The notes: a model not told the origin generated them from the letters alone. Positions 7,691 to 18,360 are shown, numbered from the stretch's first letter. The stretch: 64,000 nt of DNA from Mammaliicoccus fleurettii (GCF_003970575.1 NZ_RXWZ01000050.1:23485-87484), one strand, 5' to 3'. Translations and numbers: made by a program.

Positions 7691-9295
7691 CTATTTCTTA
7701 TTTTCTTCTTCTTCACGTTCTTCTAAGGATTTAGAGAAATCTGTGTCATCTTTGATATAAGTCATTTTAAAGTGTTCGGATGGTTCTCTTCTTAATGCTT
7801 TCATAATTGAGAACATCATGAGAAATAGTATAAATGCAAATGGTAACCCAGCAACTATGGAGGCGGTTTGTAAACTTTCTAATCCACCGGCTAATGTCAT
7901 TGATACTGAGATTGCCCCAATCAGTGTACCCCAAACGATTTTATATTTAAAAGGTGGTGTGACTGATCCTCTATCAGACATACTTGATAGAATGAATGTA
8001 GTTGAGTCTGCACTTGTAACTAAGAATAAGAAGATTAATATTATTGCTAATACACTAGTCGCTTCGTAAAACGGGAAGTGTGATAATAAGGAGAATAAGG
8101 CTACTGTATAATCTCCTTTAACGTCTTCGGCAATACTTGCACCTTTATTGATTACTAAGTATATTGCTGTTCCACCAAATGTAGCAATCCAAGCAAATGA
8201 AATAAGTGGTGGAATAATTAGTACACCAATAACAAATTCACGAATTGTTCTACCACGTGAAACACGTGCTACGAAACCACCAATAAATGGTGACCAAGCA
8301 ATAACCCAAGCCCAATAGAATACTGTCCATTGTTGAAGCCATGAGTTGTCACCTTCATAAGGGTTTAATCGTAAACTATATTGTACGAAATTAGAAATGT
8401 AATCACCAATCGCGAGAGTGAATGTTTCAAATATAAATTGTGTCGGACCTAATACTAAAATGAATAATAGTAATGCAAAACAAATAAAGATATTTGCGTT
8501 ACTTAGCCATTTAACCCCTTTATTTAATCCTGATGCAGCTGATCCAAGGAATAATACAGTCATAATTACTGTAATGATGATTTTAGTCCAATTATTATTA
8601 GGAATATTAAAGACATGATGAAGGCCGCCGCCGATTTGTAAAATACCGAGACCAATTGATGTCGCTATACCCATTACTGTAGCTACAATAGCAAGTACAT
8701 CGATGATATTTCTGTAAGGTTTCTTGTAAGCTTCACCAAATACGGGTTCCATAGCTGTGGAAATTAATCCATCTCTACGTTTTCTGAATTGGAAATAAGC
8801 TACGATTAATCCAGCCATCGCAAAGATAGACCATTGTGAAATTCCCCAATGGAAGAAAGTATATCCCATAGCTAATCGTGCAGATTCTAAAGTGCTACCA
8901 TCTACTTCATTTGGCAAAGGTGATTTTAGATAGTGTGTCATTGGTTCTGCCACACCCCAGAAAACGATACCGACACCTAAGCCAGCTGAAAATAGCATAC
9001 CAATCCAAGAAATAAATGAAAATTCTGGTTCTTCGTCATCTCTTCCGAGTTTAAAACGTCCAAACCTTGTAATTGCTAAGCCAATTAAGAAAATGTCTAA
9101 TACAAAAACAATTATTAAGAATAACCATCCCGTACTATTTGATATAAATGTGTATAAAACATTGGCATATTTGCCAAACCCTTTAGGAAATATGCCTGCA
9201 GTTAGCGTAACCAATATTATAATAGACATAGATACCCAGAAAACTAATGTTGTTTTATTATTCTTATTGTCGTGATGCTCTTCAGACTGATTCAT
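7691..9295 (-). CDS. BCCT-family osmoprotectant (betaine/choline) transporter
   Basis: A 534-residue secondary transporter with about 12 membrane helices and hydrophilic ends, of the OpuD/BetL/BetT type. The aromatic box HWGISQWSIF in helix 4 and FYWAWVIAWSPFIGGFVAR in helix 8 are the family's betaine-binding and signature regions; the second tryptophan usual after WAW is Val here. The acidic C-terminal tail (SLEEREEEENKK) resembles osmosensing tails. AAGGAGG lies 6 bases before the ATG. Betaine versus choline as substrate cannot be decided from sequence. It is monocistronic, and a sigma-B-like promoter lies upstream. Confidence 0.88.
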   Translation of the reverse strand: MNQSEEHHDNKNNKTTLVFWVSMSIIILVTLTAGIFPKGFGKYANVLYTFISNSTGWLFLIIVFVLDIFLIGLAITRFGRFKLGRDDEEPEFSFISWIGMLFSAGLGVGIVFWGVAEPMTHYLKSPLPNEVDGSTLESARLAMGYTFFHWGISQWSIFAMAGLIVAYFQFRKRRDGLISTAMEPVFGEAYKKPYRNIIDVLAIVATVMGIATSIGLGILQIGGGLHHVFNIPNNNWTKIIITVIMTVLFLGSAASGLNKGVKWLSNANIFICFALLLFILVLGPTQFIFETFTLAIGDYISNFVQYSLRLNPYEGDNSWLQQWTVFYWAWVIAWSPFIGGFVARVSRGRTIREFVIGVLIIPPLISFAWIATFGGTAIYLVINKGASIAEDVKGDYTVALFSLLSHFPFYEATSVLAIILIFLFLVTSADSTTFILSSMSDRGSVTPPFKYKIVWGTLIGAISVSMTLAGGLESLQTASIVAGLPFAFILFLMMFSIMKALRREPSEHFKMTYIKDDTDFSKSLEEREEEENKK

Positions 9296-9333
9296 AATTT
9301 TCCTCCTTCATAAATAATGCAGTCTTTATTTTA

Positions 9334-9358
9334 GTACCCTTATAAAATTGATATTAAC
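9334..9358 (-). promoter_or_regulatory. Candidate sigma-B promoter of the BCCT transporter
   Basis: On the minus strand GTTAAT (9353-9358) and GGGTAC (9334-9339) are separated by 13 bp. The sigma-B pattern is GTTTAA-N12-15-GGGTAT, matched at 4/6 and 5/6. The predicted transcription start lies about 30 bp before the start codon. Confidence 0.45.
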
Positions 9359-9391
9359 ATAGAATTTATAAATAGATAATAAGGTTCTTAA

Positions 9392-9421
9392 TTGCGCATT
9401 GAACATAAAGTTCGGTATGAT
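9392..9421 (+). promoter_or_regulatory. Probable promoter of the GNAT gene
   Basis: TTGCGC (9392-9397) and TATGAT (9416-9421) are 18 bp apart, 29 bp before the start codon. Confidence 0.5.
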
Positions 9422-9450
9422 ATGTATAAATACACGGGGGGATTTAAATA

Positions 9451-10308
9451 ATGAAAGCAAAACAATTCGGTGATATTGAAATTAAACCTTTTGAAGAAAG
9501 TATGAGAACGGCACTATATGATTTTCGTTTAAATGAGCGTCAACAAATCTATTCTTCTTTGCCAAAAGAAGTGTTAGATGGTGCTATTAATGATCCTGAT
9601 AGAAGGCCAAATATCGTTGTGAATGAGAAAAATGAAATTATTGGTTTCTTTGTCCTTCATAAATATTATCAACATGAAGGTTATGATACACCAGATAATG
9701 TAGTATATATTCGTTCTTTATCAATTAATGAAAAGTATCAAGGCAATGGATATGGAACAACGATTATGATGAATTTACCGGAATATGTACAATTTGTGTT
9801 CCCTGATTTTGATCATTTATATTTAGTAGTAGATGCTGAAAATGAGGCTGCATGGAATTTATATGAAAGAGCAGGCTTTATGCATACCGCAACTAAAGAA
9901 GAAGGTCCTCTAGGTAAAGAGCGTTTATATTATTTAGATTTAGATTCTAAATATGTATCATCATTAAAGCTAGTATTAAATGAAGATAATTTAGATAACG
10001 AGTTTGTAGATATTCACTTAATGAAAGATAAACAAAAAGTGGGCATTATTGTATTGGAAGATAAAGGACAAAGCTTTGATATTCGAAGTATAGAAGTAGA
10101 AGAAAATGAAAGAAAAGAAGGTATAGCAGAAAGTGCTTTAAGACAGTTGAGCACATTCGTACGTAGAAGATTTGCAGATAAGAAAGAAATACATATTACT
10201 TTATTTGGTTCAAACAACAAATTAAAGCCTTTATGTGAGAAAGCAAGATTTGTAGAAATACAAAAATCAGAAGACTATATCAAACTTATGAAATATATTA
10301 AGTATTAA
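9451..10308 (+). CDS. Tandem GNAT-fold acetyltransferase
   Basis: A 285-residue protein. Residues about 1-165 form a GNAT domain with the acetyl-CoA motif SLSINEKYQGNGYGTTIM (Q-x-x-G-x-G) and WNLYERAGF. Residues about 170-285 look like a second, degenerate GNAT repeat (SIEVEENERKEGIAESAL) that lacks the glycine-rich loop. The acyl acceptor is unknown. A strong GGGGGGA binding site precedes the ATG. A gene of this kind lies just upstream of rpoE in staphylococci as far as I recall. Confidence 0.8.
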   Translation: MKAKQFGDIEIKPFEESMRTALYDFRLNERQQIYSSLPKEVLDGAINDPDRRPNIVVNEKNEIIGFFVLHKYYQHEGYDTPDNVVYIRSLSINEKYQGNGYGTTIMMNLPEYVQFVFPDFDHLYLVVDAENEAAWNLYERAGFMHTATKEEGPLGKERLYYLDLDSKYVSSLKLVLNEDNLDNEFVDIHLMKDKQKVGIIVLEDKGQSFDIRSIEVEENERKEGIAESALRQLSTFVRRRFADKKEIHITLFGSNNKLKPLCEKARFVEIQKSEDYIKLMKYIKY

Positions 10309-10330
10309 CAAACATTTGCTAAAAATCAGC

Positions 10331-10360
10331 TTGTCAATTATAATCGTAAACTGTTATGAT
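10331..10360 (+). promoter_or_regulatory. Probable rpoE promoter
   Basis: TTGTCA (10331-10336) and TATGAT (10355-10360) are 18 bp apart, about 50 bp before the rpoE ATG. Confidence 0.5.
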
Positions 10361-10411
10361 TATAAATATTAATGTGCGACAATAGTTCGATTGTTGAAAG
10401 GAAGAGTAAAG

Positions 10412-10936
10412 ATGAAATTAAAAGATTTCACTAAAGAGATGGTAGATGAGCATTCATTTATCGAAATGGCTTATATTTTATTAACAGAGAACGGCAAAGA
10501 AACAAACCTATATGACATGGTAGACGAATTCAAAAGATTAGGTAATTATAAAGATTCACAAATTGAAAATCGTATTTTACAATTTTATACTGATTTAAAT
10601 ACTGATGGACGATTTTTAAGTGTTGGAGAGAATATTTGGGGTTTACGTGATTGGTATTCAGTAGATGATATTGAAGAAAAAATCGCACCTACTATCCAAA
10701 AATTCAACGTACTTGATGAAGAAGATGAAGCAGATTCAAAAATTCCATTATTAGGCGAAGAAGACAAAACGAAGGACCTTGACATTACGATCGTACAAGA
10801 TGATGAAGAAGGACTAAATGATCCTGAAGACCCAGAAGATGAAGAGGTTGAGGATGAATTAGACGAAGCAGGTCTTGTTGTCGATGAAGATGAAGAAGAC
10901 GATGAAGAAGAGGAAGAAGAAGAAAAAGAATTTTAA
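10412..10936 (+). CDS. rpoE: RNA polymerase delta subunit
   Basis: Gram-positive accessory RNA polymerase subunit that speeds recycling and weakens unstable promoter complexes. The N-terminal ~90 residues ([20 protein letters not shown]...) are the folded HARE-HTH domain, with [13 protein letters not shown] at its end. From about residue 100 the chain is almost only Asp and Glu, the disordered nucleic-acid-mimic tail. The length is 174 residues. I chose ATG 10412, which has AAAGGAAG upstream, rather than the TTG at 10391. The next gene is pyrG, as in Bacillus and Staphylococcus. Confidence 0.95.
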   Translation: MKLKDFTKEMVDEHSFIEMAYILLTENGKETNLYDMVDEFKRLGNYKDSQIENRILQFYTDLNTDGRFLSVGENIWGLRDWYSVDDIEEKIAPTIQKFNVLDEEDEADSKIPLLGEEDKTKDLDITIVQDDEEGLNDPEDPEDEEVEDELDEAGLVVDEDEEDDEEEEEEEKEF

Positions 10937-10978
10937 TTGACTTTTCTTTAAAAGATGGTAATATTTTATTTGGGCTCC
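10937..10978 (+). promoter_or_regulatory. pyrG promoter with GGGCTCC start region
   Basis: TTGACT (10937-10942) and TAATAT (10959-10964) are 16 bp apart. GGGCTCC begins at 10972, 7 bp after the -10. A transcript starting GGGC is the hallmark of pyrG control by CTP-sensitive reiterative G addition known in Bacillus subtilis. Confidence 0.75.
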
Positions 10979-11003
10979 TTTAAATAGGACAACGTATAAA
11001 TAT

Positions 11004-11057
11004 AACGCTCCCTCCTTACATTTTAAATAATGTAAGTGGGAGCGTTTTTTATTTTTT
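11004..11057 (+). terminator. pyrG leader attenuator
   Basis: ACGCTCCC(T)CCTTACATT pairs with AATGTAAGTGGGAGCGT, followed by a T-run, just before the pyrG binding site. The 5' arm carries the C/T-rich block GCTCCCTCC, complementary to a run of G. In the Bacillus mechanism low CTP causes poly-G addition at the RNA 5' end; those Gs pair with this arm and prevent termination. Confidence 0.8.
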
Positions 11058-11059
11058 AA

Positions 11060-12682
<1,623 letters not shown>

Positions 12683-12690
12683 ATAATAAC

Positions 12691-12724
12691 AAAGCTCATC
12701 ACGTCATTTTACGTGATGAGCTTT
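12691..12724. terminator. Bidirectional terminator between pyrG and the DUF2529 gene
   Basis: AAAGCTCATCACGT and ACGTGATGAGCTTT form a 14-bp stem with a short CATTTT loop. Confidence 0.88.
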
Positions 12725-12739
12725 TATAATGGATGAAAA

Positions 12740-13264
12740 TTATTCTTCATTTAAATCTTGCTTCATCTCATACATTTCAGCATACATGATATAATATATA
12801 TAATTTAAAGCCATAAGATGTGGTGTAATGATTTTGCTGTAATCTGCAGTTGGGACAATCGCTCTAGGTGTAGATAAATCTATATAATGCATTAGTGATT
12901 CATGTGTGTTATGCTCTTTATCTTTATTTGAAATAACTACGAAATCGATATCTTCATCATTTAATTTTTTAATCCATTGATTCAGTTCGGGTGTGAAAAA
13001 TGAACCAACCAATAAGACGCGATCTGTTGTATCAATCGTATTGATTTCTTCTAATGAATCTAATGTTATTGAATGCGGTAGGCTTTCAGTACTTTTTGTC
13101 ATGAATTCACTGAAATAGTTGATTTCATCAAAAGTTTTAATAAATATCTTACCTTCGCCGTTTGCCGCTTGCATGAGTAACTGTGATGCAATTTCAATTT
13201 CTTCTAATTGAGCATCTATTTTAGTGAATATACCATTTAGTTGGGTATTAAAGATTTTAAGCAA
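12740..13264 (-). CDS. DUF2529 family protein (YwjG-like)
   Basis: A 174-residue soluble protein of unknown function. It has a Rossmann-like alternation including RVLLVGSFFTPELNQWIKKL and DFVVISNKD, recalling SIS-type sugar-isomerase folds. The position between pyrG and the spo0F/fba genes is that of Bacillus ywjG, though here it is on the opposite strand. The start is TTG at 13264, supported by AAGGAG eight bases upstream; no ATG is nearby. No catalytic residues can be assigned. Confidence 0.75.
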   Translation of the reverse strand: MLKIFNTQLNGIFTKIDAQLEEIEIASQLLMQAANGEGKIFIKTFDEINYFSEFMTKSTESLPHSITLDSLEEINTIDTTDRVLLVGSFFTPELNQWIKKLNDEDIDFVVISNKDKEHNTHESLMHYIDLSTPRAIVPTADYSKIITPHLMALNYIYYIMYAEMYEMKQDLNEE

Positions 13265-13324
13265 TGTGTATTCTCCTTATAAACGTAATTAAATTTATTT
13301 TATAGAAAAAGCGAGGTATCTTCA

Positions 13325-13678
13325 ATGGATGTACTTATTATAGATGATGAAAAGAATATTAGACAATTATTAAAGGAAATATTGGAATTAAATCATTTTA
13401 AAGTAGATACTGCTAAAAATGGTCGCGATGGTATTGAATTATTTAATAAAAATTCTTATAAACTTATCTTTATAGATAAAAGAATGCCTGGAATTTCTGG
13501 TGAAGAAGTTTTTACAGAAATTAGAAAAACGAACAAAATAATACCTGTTTATATTATTTCAGCATTTCAATCATCAACAGAGATAGAAATCTTAAATAAA
13601 GGAAATATTACTGGAGTGCTAATGAAGCCGTTTACAATTCAAGAAGTTATGAAAATTGTAAGAAAACATTTAGGATAG
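13325..13678 (+). CDS. Spo0F-like single-domain response regulator
   Basis: A 117-residue receiver domain with no output domain. All functional positions are kept: acidic pair D7-D8, phospho-acceptor D51 in FIDKRMPG, switch S79 and F81, and K101 in MKPF. In Bacillus, Spo0F has the same length, the same architecture and the same place between pyrG and fbaA, and relays phosphate in sporulation. Staphylococci do not sporulate and S. aureus lacks a gene here as I recall. GAGGT lies 7 bases before the ATG. No kinase or phosphotransferase partner is visible in the window. Confidence 0.85.
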   Translation: MDVLIIDDEKNIRQLLKEILELNHFKVDTAKNGRDGIELFNKNSYKLIFIDKRMPGISGEEVFTEIRKTNKIIPVYIISAFQSSTEIEILNKGNITGVLMKPFTIQEVMKIVRKHLG

Positions 13679-13763
13679 GGCTTTCAAAAGGTGCATATGT
13701 TAATAAAGTTTGATATAATTATCTTGTAAATAATACGTGCGTTGCACAATAGGAGGAAACTCA

Positions 13764-14621
13764 ATGCCTTTAGTTTCAATGAAAGAAATGTTAATTAAAG
13801 CGAAAGAAAACGGTTATGCTGTTGGACAATACAACATCAATAACTTAGAATTCACACAAGCGATTCTTCAAGCTTCACAAGAAGAAAATGCACCAGTTAT
13901 TCTTGGTGTATCTGAAGGAGCTGGACGTTACATCGGTGGTTTCAAAACTGTTGTTAAAATCGTTGAAGGTTTAATGGAAGATTACAACATTACAATTCCA
14001 GTTGCAATTCACCTTGACCACGGTTCAAGTTTCGAAAAATGTAAAGAAGCGATTGATGCTGGATTTACTTCAGTAATGATTGATGCTTCTCATCACTCAT
14101 TCGAAGAAAACATTGAAATTACTTCTAAAGTAGTTGAATACGCTCATGCTAACGGTGTTTCTGTGGAAGCAGAATTAGGAACTGTTGGTGGACAAGAAGA
14201 TGACGTTGTTGCAGAAGGCGTAATCTATGCTGATCCTAAAGAATGTCAAGAACTTGTTGAAAGAACTGGTATTGATACTTTAGCACCTGCATTAGGTTCA
14301 GTACACGGACCTTACAAAGGTGAACCAAAATTAGGATTTAAAGAAATGGAAGAAATCGGAGCTTCTACTGGATTACCATTAGTATTACACGGTGGTACTG
14401 GTATCCCAACTCACGATATCAAAAAAGCTATTCCATTCGGTACAGCTAAAATCAACGTTAACACTGAAAACCAAATTGCATCTGTAAAAGCAGTTCGTGA
14501 AGTGTTAAATAACGACAGTGAAGTTTACGATCCACGTAAATATTTAGGACCTGCTCGTGAAGCAATTAAAGCTACAGTTAAAGGTAAAATCCAAGAATTT
14601 GGTACTTCTAACCAAGCATAA
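13764..14621 (+). CDS. fba: Class II fructose-bisphosphate aldolase
   Basis: Cleaves fructose 1,6-bisphosphate to two triose phosphates in glycolysis. The 285-residue protein shows the zinc-binding HLDHGSSF motif (about 80-87), an [12 protein letters not shown] stretch and the phosphate-binding [10 protein letters not shown] and NVNTENQ motifs. The start is ATG 13764 after AGGAGG (in-frame codons upstream lack a site). Codons are strongly biased (GAA, GGT, CCA), as expected of a highly expressed gene. A perfect TATAAT lies at 13714-13719. Confidence 0.96.
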   Translation: MPLVSMKEMLIKAKENGYAVGQYNINNLEFTQAILQASQEENAPVILGVSEGAGRYIGGFKTVVKIVEGLMEDYNITIPVAIHLDHGSSFEKCKEAIDAGFTSVMIDASHHSFEENIEITSKVVEYAHANGVSVEAELGTVGGQEDDVVAEGVIYADPKECQELVERTGIDTLAPALGSVHGPYKGEPKLGFKEMEEIGASTGLPLVLHGGTGIPTHDIKKAIPFGTAKINVNTENQIASVKAVREVLNNDSEVYDPRKYLGPAREAIKATVKGKIQEFGTSNQA

Positions 14622-14655
14622 TTAAATTAAATTCTTATTACTAAGAATAAAATAT

Positions 14656-14687
14656 GAGGCTGGGACAAATTAATTTGTCCCAGCCTT
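14656..14687 (+). terminator. fba terminator, GGCTGGGACA-type hairpin
   Basis: A perfect 30-bp palindrome (arms AGGCTGGGACAAATT) followed by a short T-run. The core is shared with the hairpins at 18272 and 35510. Confidence 0.85.
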
Positions 14688-14906
14688 TCATTGTTTTAGT
14701 GTGATTTTGAGGTTGTCATAGATTAACTCCCGACTTAATCTACGACTTAGACAAACTCTTCGCTTAACTATCGACTTAATCTACGACTTATCTCATTTTT
14801 AATGCACATGTTTTCACAAAAATGCTTATTAGAATAGACATAAAATTTTAATTTATTAATCCAGTTTTTAAATAAATTAAGTTATTAGTATTTACTTTTT
14901 ATGTTT
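14688..14906. other. Non-coding gap with a 19-bp direct repeat
   Basis: Part of a 384-bp gap between fba and murZ. The only structure seen is two identical copies of CGACTTAATCTACGACTTA at 14731-14749 and 14772-14790 (41 bp apart), each itself containing CGACTTA twice. No open frame with a ribosome binding site was found. Confidence 0.6.
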
Positions 14907-14936
14907 TTGCGTTTATGTTATTGAATAGTATATAAT
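14907..14936 (+). promoter_or_regulatory. Probable murZ promoter
   Basis: TTGCGT (14907-14912) and TATAAT (14931-14936) are 18 bp apart. A leader of about 60 nt with a small AGAGAG/CTCTCT-type hairpin follows. Confidence 0.5.
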
Positions 14937-15005
14937 GAAAATAATTATCTATTCATGTTGAGAGAGTATGCATTCTCTAAGACGATGAAGTAAAGGAGTA
15001 AACAT

Positions 15006-16262
15006 ATGTCTCAAGAAGTTATAAAAATAAAAGGTGGAAACAAGTTAAACGGCAAAGTACAAATAAGCGGGGCTAAAAATAGTGCAGTAGCATTAATACC
15101 TGCTAGTTTGATGGCAAATGATGTTGTAACTTTAGATGGTCTACCAGATATTTCAGATGTAAAAACGTTAATGAGCTTATTAGGCGATTTAAATATAAAG
15201 ACAGATTTAGATGGTGACCAACTTGTAGTAGACTCTAGTGACGCAGTTAATTTACCATTACCAAATAATAAAGTTCAGTCATTAAGAGCATCATATTATA
15301 TGATGGGCGCTATGCTTGGACGATTTAAAAAATGTGTTATTGGATTACCTGGTGGTTGCCCATTAGGACCTAGACCAATTGATCAACATATAAAAGGTTT
15401 TGAAGCATTAGGTGCAAAAGTGACTAATGAGCAAGGTGCTATGTATTTAATTGCTGAAGAATTAGTTGGTGCAAAAATATTTATGGATGTTGTAAGTGTT
15501 GGTGCAACGATTAATATTATGTTAGCTGCTTCATTAGCTAAAGGGAAAACAGTAATTGAAAACGCTGCAAAAGAACCTGAAATTGTTGATGTTGCTACTC
15601 TATTAAATAATATGGGTGCAAAAATTAGAGGTGCTGGTACAGATACATTGAAAATTGAAGGTGTAGAATCATTACACGGCACAAAGCATGCAATAATACC
15701 TGATAGAATTGAAGCTGGAACGTATATGTGTGCGGCAGCTGCTATGGGTGAAGAAGTATATATAGAGAATATAATTCCATTACATTTAGAACCATTGATT
15801 GCTAAATTAAAAGAAATGGGTACTGAAATAGAACTTGGTGAAGACTCTATTTTAATTAAAGGGAAAGACGAGTATAAGCCGATAGATATTCAAACTTCTG
15901 TTTATCCTGGATTTGCTACTGACTTACAACAACCTTTCACTCCGTTATTATTAAAAGCTAATGGTCAAAGTAAAATAACAGAAACAATTTATCCAGCTAG
16001 ATTTAAACATGTCGATGAACTTATTAGAATGGGTGCTAAAGTTAGTTTAGAAAATGGAACAGCTATTTATTATCCATCAAAATTAACTGGAGCAAGTGTA
16101 GCTGCAAGTGATTTACGAGCTGGCGCTTCACTTTTAATTGCCGGTTTGATATCTGATGGCGTCACAACTGTTTATAATGTTAATCATATTCACAGAGGTT
16201 ATAGTGGAATAGTGGATAAACTAAAAGCATTAGGCGCTGATATTTGGACAGAAACAGTATAA
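15006..16262 (+). CDS. murZ: UDP-N-acetylglucosamine 1-carboxyvinyltransferase, MurZ paralogue
   Basis: Transfers enolpyruvate from PEP to UDP-GlcNAc, the first committed step of peptidoglycan synthesis. The 418-residue EPSP-synthase-like fold has the fosfomycin-target Cys118 in [15 protein letters not shown] and the N-terminal [19 protein letters not shown] precedes the ATG. Low-GC Gram-positives carry two MurA enzymes; the copy next to fba corresponds to MurZ (MurAB), the one next to the atp operon to MurA. Confidence 0.95.
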   Translation: MSQEVIKIKGGNKLNGKVQISGAKNSAVALIPASLMANDVVTLDGLPDISDVKTLMSLLGDLNIKTDLDGDQLVVDSSDAVNLPLPNNKVQSLRASYYMMGAMLGRFKKCVIGLPGGCPLGPRPIDQHIKGFEALGAKVTNEQGAMYLIAEELVGAKIFMDVVSVGATINIMLAASLAKGKTVIENAAKEPEIVDVATLLNNMGAKIRGAGTDTLKIEGVESLHGTKHAIIPDRIEAGTYMCAAAAMGEEVYIENIIPLHLEPLIAKLKEMGTEIELGEDSILIKGKDEYKPIDIQTSVYPGFATDLQQPFTPLLLKANGQSKITETIYPARFKHVDELIRMGAKVSLENGTAIYYPSKLTGASVAASDLRAGASLLIAGLISDGVTTVYNVNHIHRGYSGIVDKLKALGADIWTETV

Positions 16263-16275
16263 TGAGTATAAAATG

Positions 16276-16304
16276 TATACTTTGTATATAAAGTGTAGTA
16301 TAAT
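16276..16304 (+). promoter_or_regulatory. Promoter and candidate self-operator of the HxlR regulator
   Basis: TATAAT (16299-16304) is preceded by the imperfect dyad TATACTTT-N6-AAAGTGTA (16276-16297), which fills the -35 to -10 interval. A regulator bound there would block polymerase. Confidence 0.45.
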
Positions 16305-16334
16305 TGTAATATAGAAGTTAAAGAGGTGAGTAAC

Positions 16335-16664
16335 ATGGAAGTATGTCCTTATTTAGAAGAAACATTTAAAGTTATAGGACGCAGTTGGAATGGTTTGATA
16401 CTCAATTATTTATCACGTTGTGATGAACGCTCTGCTCATTTTTCTGATATGAAAAGAGATCTTAAACGTATTACACCAAGAGCGTTATCTCTTAAATTAA
16501 CCGAGTTAAGTGACTGGGGATTAGTTGAAAAGAAAGTTGTTACAACAACGCCTCTATCTGTTGAATATCAAATAACTAATAAAGGTTATGAGCTAGCTCA
16601 AGCTCTTGTACCATTAGAAGAGTGGGCGCAGCGAAATGTTGAGTTAGAAGAAAACCATTCGTAA
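16335..16664 (+). CDS. HxlR-family (DUF24) transcriptional regulator
   Basis: A 109-residue winged-helix dimer-type regulator. HxlR features include Cys4 followed by Pro (MEVCPYLEETF), KVIGRSWNGLILNYLS and the wing ITPRALSLKLTELSDWGLVEK. In several family members (YodB, HypR, QsrR) an N-terminal Cys senses quinones, aldehydes or hypochlorite. I chose ATG 16335, because the GTG at 16326 is part of the AGAGGTGA binding site. It lies just upstream of an aldehyde dehydrogenase but has its own terminator, so the link is regulatory at most. The ligand is inference. Confidence 0.88.
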   Translation: MEVCPYLEETFKVIGRSWNGLILNYLSRCDERSAHFSDMKRDLKRITPRALSLKLTELSDWGLVEKKVVTTTPLSVEYQITNKGYELAQALVPLEEWAQRNVELEENHS

Positions 16665-16668
16665 GGGA

Positions 16669-16730
16669 AAATAAGAGTCCCATCAGCAAAGTATAGATTA
16701 CTTTTAGCTGGTGGGGCTCTTATTTTTATT
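16669..16730 (+). terminator. Terminator after the HxlR gene
   Basis: AGAGTCCCATCAGC pairs with GCTGGTGGGGCTCT (two G-T pairs) and is followed by a T-rich tail. Confidence 0.8.
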
Positions 16731-16830
16731 TTTAGTACAAACTTTACAATCTATAAACACATCATTTTAATTATATGTATGTTTCGTACTATAATAATAG
16801 CTGTAACAAATATAAAGGAGTAGATAATTG

Positions 16831-18258
16831 ATGAGACAAGATATCAAACAATTTATAAATGGCGAATGGGTAAGTAGCCACAGTGGAAAAACTCTTGATG
16901 TAATTAACCCAGCTACTGAAGAAGTAATGGGTCAAATAGCAGCAGGAAACAAACAAGATGTTGATGATGCAGTTGCAGCTGCTAAAAAAGTCTATGTAAA
17001 ATTTAGAAATACTTCTTTAGAAGAAAGAAAAGCTTTATTAGAAAGAATCGCAGACGAATATGAAAATAGAAAAGAAGATTTAATAGATGTTATGACAGAT
17101 GAATTAGGTTCACCAATTGAGAAATCTGAATCAGTTCATTATCAAATGGGATTGAATCACTTTAGAGAAGCAAGTAAAGCAATCGATTCAATACAATTTG
17201 AAGAACGTCGTGGAGATGATCTTGTAGTCAAAGAAGCAATTGGTGTTGCAGGTTTAGTTACACCTTGGAATTTCCCAACTAATCAAACTTCATTGAAATT
17301 AGCAGGTGCTTTTGCTGCAGGTTCACCAGTAGTATTGAAACCATCCGAAGAAACACCATTTGCGGCAATTATTTTAGCTGAAATATTTGAAAAAGCTGGC
17401 GTGCCAAAAGGTGTATTTAACTTAGTGACTGGTGATGGACAAAGTGTCGGTGATCCATTAAGTAGTCATCCTGATGTTCGTATGATGTCATTTACAGGTT
17501 CAGGACCAACAGGTAGAAAAATTATGGAAAACTCAGCTAAAGACTTCAAAAAAGTATCATTAGAACTAGGTGGTAAATCTCCATTAGTAGTTTTAGATGA
17601 TGTGGATATTGAAAAAGCTGCCAAAGGCGCAGTTGCTAAATTCGTACAAAATACAGGTCAAGTATGTACAGCAGCAACTCGTACATTAGTTCCAGAAAGC
17701 ATTAAAGATGAATTTATTGCTGCAGCTAAAAAAGCAATTGAAAATGTTAAAGTTGGTAACCCAAGAGAAGAAGGTCAAGATACAGGTCCTGTAGTATCTA
17801 AAAAACAATTTGATACTGTACAAAGCTATATCCAAAAAGGTATCGATGAAGGTGCAACATTACTTCACGGTGGTGTAGGTAAACCTGAAGGACTAGAAAA
17901 AGGGTATTTTGTTAAACCAACATTATTTACAGACGTTACAAATGATATGACAATTGCTCAAGAAGAAATATTTGGCCCAGTAGGTACAATCATTACTTAT
18001 AAAGACCTTGATGAAGCAATTGAAATTGCAAACGATACAATTTATGGTTTAGCAGCATACGTATACGGAAACGATAAAGATAAAGTAAGAGAAGTTTCTA
18101 AATTATTAGAAGCAGGTACTGTTGAAATTAATGATGCAGGCAGACAACCAAACTTACCATTCGGTGGTTACAAACAATCAGGAATTGGTAGAGAATGGGG
18201 AGACTACGGAATTGAAGAATTCCTAGAAGTAAAAGCAATCCCTGGTTATTATAAATAA
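16831..18258 (+). CDS. aldA: NAD(P)-dependent aldehyde dehydrogenase
   Basis: Oxidises an aldehyde to the acid. In the 475-residue protein the catalytic Cys lies in [12 protein letters not shown], the general-base Glu in [12 protein letters not shown], and the cofactor loop in [20 protein letters not shown] and EIFGPV are also typical. The substrate is not predictable, although the S. aureus gene at this position has been linked to hypochlorite stress. TTG at 16828 could also start (7 nt from GGAG versus 10 for ATG), adding one residue. It is monocistronic with a perfect TATAAT at 16790-16795. Confidence 0.9.
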   Translation: MRQDIKQFINGEWVSSHSGKTLDVINPATEEVMGQIAAGNKQDVDDAVAAAKKVYVKFRNTSLEERKALLERIADEYENRKEDLIDVMTDELGSPIEKSESVHYQMGLNHFREASKAIDSIQFEERRGDDLVVKEAIGVAGLVTPWNFPTNQTSLKLAGAFAAGSPVVLKPSEETPFAAIILAEIFEKAGVPKGVFNLVTGDGQSVGDPLSSHPDVRMMSFTGSGPTGRKIMENSAKDFKKVSLELGGKSPLVVLDDVDIEKAAKGAVAKFVQNTGQVCTAATRTLVPESIKDEFIAAAKKAIENVKVGNPREEGQDTGPVVSKKQFDTVQSYIQKGIDEGATLLHGGVGKPEGLEKGYFVKPTLFTDVTNDMTIAQEEIFGPVGTIITYKDLDEAIEIANDTIYGLAAYVYGNDKDKVREVSKLLEAGTVEINDAGRQPNLPFGGYKQSGIGREWGDYGIEEFLEVKAIPGYYK

Positions 18259-18271
18259 AGTTTAAATTGGA

Positions 18272-18303
18272 AGAGGCTGAGACAATTAATTGTCTCAGCC
18301 TCT
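18272..18303. terminator. 32-bp perfect palindrome after aldA
   Basis: AGAGGCTGAGACAATT is followed at once by its exact reverse complement. The T-run is weak (TCTAATCATT), but position and similarity to the fba and atp hairpins suggest a terminator. Confidence 0.75.
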
Positions 18304-18332
18304 AATCATTATAATGACAATAGATGACTGGA

Positions 18333-18360
18333 TTGAAAGTGTGCTTATAAGTCATATTAT
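18333..18360 (+). promoter_or_regulatory. Possible upstream promoter in the aldA-rho gap
   Basis: TTGAAA (18333-18338) and TATTAT (18355-18360) are 16 bp apart. It would give a long rho leader or a small RNA; no terminator follows before rho. Confidence 0.3.

Noticed and set aside
14731..14790. Possible CRISPR-like repeat-spacer unit
   Set aside because: Only two copies, 19-bp repeat, no cas genes and no further units.
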